Translations under genes and position numbers: made by a program
In this document: positions 59,501 through 64,000 of the stretch, one piece after another
Position numbering within the stretch: position 1 is the stretch's first letter
How the letters are laid out: every line of letters starts with the position of its first letter
The notes under the pieces: generated by a model
Databases searched by the model: none
The model's input: only the letters and a program-made list of their open reading frames with translations
Told to the model about the DNA's origin: nothing
NCBI GenBank assembly: GCA_013396525.1
Contig: VWYX01000395.1
Span: 484,183-548,182 of the forward strand
Reading direction: 5' to 3'
DNA length: 64,000 nucleotides
Source of the DNA: Chaetorhynchus papuensis
Lineage: Eukaryota; Chordata; Aves; Passeriformes; Rhipiduridae

Positions 59501-62500
59501 GATAGAACATTTAAATGTCTTTTATGTTAAGTATTTTTAGCGAAGCTGTTGATAGAGAGGGGAAATGGTCTAGGATGCAGTGGCTCTTGCAGATATTAGT
59601 ACAATCATTTCCTGACAGAAACCCGAAACTGTAGGAAGATATTCTTTCATATTGACTGTGTAGTAATAAGCATGAAGTAAATTATGTGAGTTAGCTCCAT
59701 TCCTGTTCCCTGATGACACTTCACTCTGTACTATTTCACTTTGGCTGGGTTTTGTTTAGTGAAATCTTTATTGAATTTGAAGGGTGAGCCTTGTGAGGGC
59801 TTTGAGCCCCCAGGCTCAGCTTTCAGAAAATTCTGATTCTAATCCTCGGAGATTCCTTAGCAGGACTGTAGGGAAAGGGCTGCTTCATTACCTTTTGTGA
59901 GATTTGAAGGAAGGCATGAATGAAATTCCTGTATTTAGCTGTATTCTGGTACATGCCAGGATTATGTGTTGTCGCTCACAATTGAATACTGACTTGAAAT
60001 TTGTCATGTTTTTTGGTTTCTTTATTTTGCTCTGCTTAGTGCTCTGTTTTTTCGTGTCTCCCTCAGCAGTTGTTTAAAAAAAACAACAAATCAAAACACA
60101 CAAAACCAACAACTCTTTGAAACCATAACAAAGTGTGTTACAAATATGTTTTTTCCTTTGCTTACCAGGGAAACCCCAACTCATATAATTGCCTTGAGAC
60201 ACAAACAAGTTTTTAGAAGTCCTGGTCAAACATCTTTTCTTTACAGCTGGCAGCATAAAGGTTTTACGTGTTTGAACTCAAGCTGGTTTAGCATGACTAT
60301 ACAGTTGTATTGGCTTTACACATCTGAAATGAATGCTTCAAGGAACTGTCAAGTGTTCATATGAACCACTCTCGCTGTGTCCTGATATTTGATGTGCTTA
60401 TATTTCTGTCTGGTTTGTTCCAGGAATTTGCAGCGCTTACAAAAGAGCTGAATGTATGCAGGGAGCAGCTGCTTGAAAGGGAAGAAGAAATTGCTGAACT
60501 GAAAGCAGAAAGAAATAATACGAGGGTCAGTTCCTTGTCTTCTCCAAGCTCACCGTTGTTAAAGCATCCAGCTACAAGGAGGAAAACACTGAATGTTCAA
60601 TTTGAAAAACTAAAAGTATTTTTCCCCTGATATTTGTGCACAAATCCCCATGGAAGTGCAAATGTGTGTGTGTTGATCGAGAAGGTTTGGCAGCTTGTGC
60701 ACAACTCCAAATGCTGCTGTGCAGAATCAGGAAAAGCTTTTAAGACTGCACTGCTGTCTTCCATCCAGATTTCTTGTTGTTAAAGTTTTGTAATCATGCA
60801 GCTCTGAGATCAGAGGAGCACAGTGGGCAGGTTGTGGTGATCAGTTTGAGCAGCTTACACTGCTAATACAGCTCAAATGTTTGAAAACGAGTCTACACTC
60901 GATACAATATCCTTTGTGTCTGAAATTTGAAGTTTTTTAAACTTTATATTCTAGCAAAGTTTTCTGCAGTTGTACAAAACAGGAATAAATATTGTTCCTT
61001 TCTTTTTTTTTCCTTTTGCTTTAGCTATTACTGGAACATTTGGAGTGTCTTGTCTCCAGGCACGAGCGATCCCTCAGGATGACTGTTGTGAAGAGGCAGG
61101 CTCAGTCTCCAGCAGGAGTTTCTAGTGAAGTAGAAGTTCTCAAAGCACTAAAATCTTTATTTGAGCACCATAAAGCCCTTGATGAGAAGGTAATGAAATA
61201 TTGTACCTAGCATCTTTTCATCCTGTTTCGTTTGAGTGGGCCAGGCAGTTTTTGTACTGAAGTTCTAGAAATCTCTGAACTGTAACTACATCAGTAAGTA
61301 CTCTCCTAAATTAAGATGCTGCACTTAACTAAAGCAAGGTGCTGTGCTTTATTCAAGTGCTTCATTAGCTGTGTTAATGTAAACTCAGAATGGTTCAGAA
61401 GCAGTATATTGCTGTAGGAATGCACACAGCTGCTTACCTGTATAATATCAGGATTTATCCTTTTGATTATCTAATAAAGAAATGAACTAGAGAGAAGAGG
61501 AGGAGGGTAATCTGCTTACACTGGGATAGAAAGCTGAATTAAAGGAACTCCTCCCTTCACTTGTGCCTGATATTAGCAGCAGGATATGCAACTGCTAAAG
61601 TTCACTGTGAATTTTGTTGCCAGCTTCCAGTTTACCTAACTTTGTGACCCTTGTATAAAAAATCTGGCAAATGATTTTAAGTGGAATTTTGCCTGTTCTT
61701 CTGTGTTGTAAATGAGCAAAAGCAAACACAGTGTGTGCCTTGCAAAAGGACAAGTAAATTCTGGGTATGTTTAATTCTTTAATGCTTAAATATACAGGTC
61801 ATGTTGCTTATGACAAAAAGGGAGAAGCTAGATTATAAGATACACATTATTTGGCTATTTTTTTTGGTACCATGTGTTGTAATTAGTACTGACTCCAGAT
61901 GAAGAAGGTTTCTAAGTGTAATGAAAATAGTGTTATTATCTGTAAAGGCATGGCAGCAAGTGAAATTGATTTTGTTTTGATTTGAATGATTTCAAATAAT
62001 ATGAAATTACCCTTTCAGGTAAGGGAGAGGTTACGAGTAGCACTTGAAAGATGTAGCTTATTGGAAGAAGAACTAGGTACTACACATAAAGAGGTAGGTT
62101 TCTGTCTTAAAAGAAGGCTGCATGTGTCTACTGTGGGTGTTTCAGTCAATATTTGTGCAGAGTAATTTATTACATTTCACTTTCACTTCTTGCTTTTGAT
62201 TTCTTGCCAAATGGAATAACTGTTAATTTTTAACTTAGCTGCTTTGAAAGAGCAGGAGAGGAAAAAACCAAACCTCAGCTTCCTGACACCCTCTCTGCCC
62301 CCAAAAAAACCCAACCAAAAAAACCCCAACCAAACCAACAAAAAGAGTTCCTGTGCCTTTAAAATAAGGGTTTGCAGTGGCATAAGGTATTTGAGTGCCT
62401 GTGCCAGATTTTATTAATACATACCTGGCAGTAGAATCATTAATTGTTGTTTTGCTCCTTTGCTTTTGCAGCTGTTCCTTATATTGTTAGTGAGAAAGGA

Positions 62501-63976
62501 ATTGACTTGAAACATGTGTCTGTAAACTTTTCTTTTAGTTAATGATTCTGAAAGAGCAAAATAATCAGAAGAAAACACTTCCAGATGGGATGCTGGATAT
62601 AAATCATGAACAAGAAAATACACCGACTACAAATGGGAAGGTACAGGCATTTACTTTGCTTAGCTGACATCTGATTTTTAATCATTAACTATAACATTTT
62701 AATTTTAAACCATAATAAAATATTTTTGAGTGATCATCTAATTAAAATCAAAATTATCAAAATTTCAGGTTTTGCAGTCTACCCAATAATAAAATTATCT
62801 TTGGGGAGGGATGTTTATAGGTGAGTAACAATTTGTTTTTCAATCTTATTTGCGTCATGCTAATACACTTTTTTTTTTCTCCTGTTTAATAGAGATCCTC
62901 TGATGGTTCATTATGCCACGATGAGAACCTCGCTAAAGTGATCGAACTCCAAGACATCATAGATAAACAAAACAAAGAGCAGACGCAAATGAAAGAACGC
63001 CTCACTGCTTTGTCCAGCAGAGTAACAGAGCTGGAGGAAGATCTTGACACAGCAAGGAAAGACTTAATAAAATCTGAGGAAATGAACACAAAGTTACAGA
63101 GGGATGTACGAGAGGTGAGGAAGGAACTGTCAGAATCTGCGTAGTCACAAATGCCATTGCTTTATAAAACTGTACTCTCTTTTGTGCTCTAGTTGAACCT
63201 TTATGCTGTTTGAGTGTCTTTGGTTTGATAGATGAGAAGAAAATGGTTTTTTAGGACATGATGGTTGTCTGGTTTTTGTTTAAAAGGCCAGTCACTTAAA
63301 AAAATTTGTCTTCAGGATAACTCTATGAGTAACTAAATATTTCATTAACAGATTGGAGATTTAGCATTGCCAGCTTAGCATGTTCTGGAAGAGATGCTTG
63401 ATCTTGTCATACATGCTCAGCTTATTCCTGATGCTTCCATTTTTAAAAGACGCACTTGCTTGAGGAATCCCTTGAATTTCAGTGGGGTAGTTGACAGTTC
63501 CTGTCACTGCTGAATCCCTAATCTCCAAGGTCCCATGTGTCCTTATTAGATAGAAAGGGAGCTTAGTTAAATCCAAGAACAGTCTCTGACCATCCCCAGA
63601 AAGTCAGGATTTGCTGTGTGTGTACCATTGGAAAGGTAAGTAGCAGATCTGTGGTGTAAGATAATAAAGACCAGCGTTTTTAAATCATTCACTGTTTTTA
63701 AAAAGTTATTTCTTTCTACTTCATTTTCTACTGAGAAAAATAACAGAAATACCTGATTTTTTTTTTTTTAAATTTGATCACTAAGTAATTATTTCTCAAA
63801 TTCTGACTTCTGTCCTGTGTCTTGCCCAGACTCTGGCCCAGAAGGAGGACATGGAGGAGAGAATCACCACTCTGGAGAAACGCTACCTCGCTGCACAACG
63901 TGAAGCTACATCTGTGCATGACCTCAATGATAAACTTGAAAATGAAATTGCCACTAAAGACTCCATGCACCGACAG
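41269..63976 (+). CDS. PPFIA1: PPFIA1 (liprin-alpha-1), 5' part: seven coding exons, 3' end outside the window
   Basis: Liprin-alpha-1 is a cytoplasmic scaffold. Its N-terminal coiled coils bind partners such as RIM, ELKS and GIT and form dimers; its C-terminal SAM domains, beyond this window, bind LAR-type receptor phosphatases. It acts at focal adhesions and presynaptic active zones. Coding segments are 41269-41532, 60424-60525, 61025-61189, 62019-62093, 62539-62640, 62893-63114 and 63830-63976. Each is a whole number of codons, together 359 of roughly 1,200 residues. The start MMCEVMPTISEAE matches human liprin-alpha-1 exactly, and ADSHFEQLMVSMLEERDRLL is also near-identical. Heptad-rich coiled coil begins at about residue 30 and continues through every exon. 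Paralogues PPFIA2-4 differ at the N-terminus, so the assignment is firm. All introns are phase 0. Confidence 0.97.
41890..41989 (+). mobile_element. CR1 LINE tail fragment, plus orientation
   Basis: The phrase gtctagtgggaggtgtccct, gcccatgacaggaggttgga, actggatggtccttaaggtc, cctcccaacccaaaccattc, tgggattctgtga is the last 100 bases of a CR1 element. Confidence 0.9.
46236..46290 (+). repeat. Short tandem duplication
   Basis: The unit ggtgaattttactgctgtt is followed by ggtgaaatttactgctgtt and a further tttactgctg: two and a half imperfect copies of a unit of about 26-30 bases. Confidence 0.7.
48210..48353 (+). mobile_element. CR1 LINE tail fragment, plus orientation, diverged
   Basis: It reads gttgaagtccaggctggatg, gagctctgagcaacctgacc, ggggaaggtgtcccagccca, ttaaggtcccttccagccca, aactgttctaggattctgtg. 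It is a more diverged CR1 3' end with a small internal deletion. Confidence 0.88.
50730..50775 (+). repeat. Short tandem duplication, 22-base unit
   Basis: Agattacctaaaaacccta is followed by aaaagattacctagaaaccctaaaagatta: two units differing at one base, plus part of a third. Confidence 0.8.
60424..60525 (+). CDS. PPFIA1: PPFIA1 coding exon 2 (34 codons)
   Basis: The exon runs from GTTCCAG to ACGAGG|GTCAGT. It encodes EFAALTKELNVCREQLLERE and on to ERNNTR, identical to human liprin-alpha-1, within the coiled coil. Confidence 0.96.
60526..61024 (+). other. PPFIA1: PPFIA1 intron, nothing else seen
   Basis: AT-rich intron with GTCAGT and GCTTTAG ends. Confidence 0.9.
61025..61189 (+). CDS. 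PPFIA1: PPFIA1 coding exon 3 (55 codons)
   Basis: The exon runs from TGCTTTAG to GAGAAG|GTAATG. It encodes LLLEHLECLVSRHERSLRMT, then VVKRQAQSPAGVSSEVEVLK and ALKSLFEHHKALDEK, identical to human. Confidence 0.96.
61190..62018 (+). other. PPFIA1: PPFIA1 intron, nothing else seen
   Basis: AT-rich intron with GTAATG and CTTTCAG ends. Confidence 0.9.
62019..62093 (+). CDS. PPFIA1: PPFIA1 coding exon 4 (25 codons)
   Basis: A short exon between CTTTCAG and AAAGAG|GTAGGT, too small to stand out as an open frame. It encodes VRERLRVALERCSLLEEELG and TTHKE, one residue different from human. Confidence 0.95.
62094..62538 (+). other. PPFIA1: PPFIA1 intron, nothing else seen
   Basis: AT-rich intron with an A/C-rich tract (aaaaaacccaaccaaaaaaa-type) near 62.3 kb. 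Ends are GTAGGT and CTTTTAG. Confidence 0.9.
62539..62640 (+). CDS. PPFIA1: PPFIA1 coding exon 5 (34 codons)
   Basis: The exon runs from CTTTTAG to GGGAAG|GTACAG. It encodes LMILKEQNNQKKTLPDGMLD and INHEQENTPTTNGK, close to the human exon with a few substitutions in the linker. Confidence 0.95.
62893..63114 (+). CDS. PPFIA1: PPFIA1 coding exon 6 (74 codons)
   Basis: The exon runs from TTTAATAG to CGAGAG|GTGAGG. It encodes RSSDGSLCHDENLAKVIELQ, then a long coiled-coil stretch through VTELEEDLDTARKDLIKSEE to QRDVRE. The first 25 residues differ at several positions from mammals and the rest is nearly identical. Confidence 0.96.
63115..63829 (+). other. PPFIA1: PPFIA1 intron, nothing else seen
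   Basis: AT-rich intron with GTGAGG and TGCCCAG ends. The reading frame of exon 6 continues for nine codons to a TAG, which would truncate the protein if the intron were retained. Confidence 0.88.
63830..63976 (+). CDS. PPFIA1: PPFIA1 coding exon 7 (49 codons), last in window
   Basis: The exon follows CTTGCCCAG. It encodes TLAQKEDMEERITTLEKRYL, then AAQREATSVHDLNDKLENEI and ATKDSMHRQ. The homologous human exon also ends at HRQ, so the boundary is CGACAG|GTTGTG. That is an unusually weak donor for this gene. The rest of the window is intron. Confidence 0.93.
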
Positions 63977-64000
63977 GTTGTGGTTTCAAATGAGATGAAG

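Larger units (their letters stand above)
41533..60423 (+). other. PPFIA1: PPFIA1 large intron (18.9 kb)
   Basis: AT-rich intron containing two CR1 tail fragments and small duplications, listed separately. I see no nested gene or RNA gene I can support. Minus-strand open frames at 45.2-45.8 kb and at 52.1-54.1 kb are unrecognised and within what chance allows. Confidence 0.8.

Overview
The window is vertebrate nuclear DNA, almost certainly from a bird. The genes are split by GT-AG introns. The interspersed repeats are 3'-end fragments of CR1 LINEs plus one solo LTR, and the two promoter regions are CpG islands in otherwise AT-rich sequence. Three neighbouring genes, all on the + strand, can be recognised from their protein sequence: the 3' end of ANO1 (TMEM16A calcium-activated chloride channel), all of FADD (death-receptor adaptor) and the 5' part of PPFIA1 (liprin-alpha-1). 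This is the ANO1-FADD-PPFIA1 order of human 11q13, so the locus is ordinary conserved amniote synteny. I saw no bacterial, plasmid, CRISPR or phage features.

Layout. 33-7806: the last eight coding exons of ANO1, about 353 residues, with its 3'UTR running to about 9.5 kb. 9.5-19.9 kb: intergenic sequence with one minus-strand solo LTR (about 13,234-13,676) and a divergent pair of CR1 fragments next to the FADD promoter. 19.9-21.25 kb: FADD, with a CpG-island promoter, two coding exons and a 304-bp intron. 21.3-38.8 kb: intergenic sequence with three CR1 fragments. 38.5-39.6 kb: CpG-island promoter and non-coding first exon of PPFIA1. 41,269-63,976: seven PPFIA1 coding exons (359 residues), with an 18.9-kb intron after the first; the gene runs off the right edge.

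The three genes do not form a pathway. ANO1 is a plasma-membrane chloride channel, FADD links death receptors to caspase-8, and liprin-alpha-1 is a scaffold for focal adhesions and presynaptic active zones. They are linked by conserved position only. The points most worth checking are: FADD appears to start 27 codons upstream of the usual start, where the sequence now has GTG; FADD ends without the serine-rich tail found in mammals; CR1 copies of one subfamily lie in opposite orientation just upstream of the FADD and PPFIA1 promoters; and the solo LTR has recognisable terminal inverted repeats and a flanking direct repeat. I found no strong evidence of a wholly new biological system.
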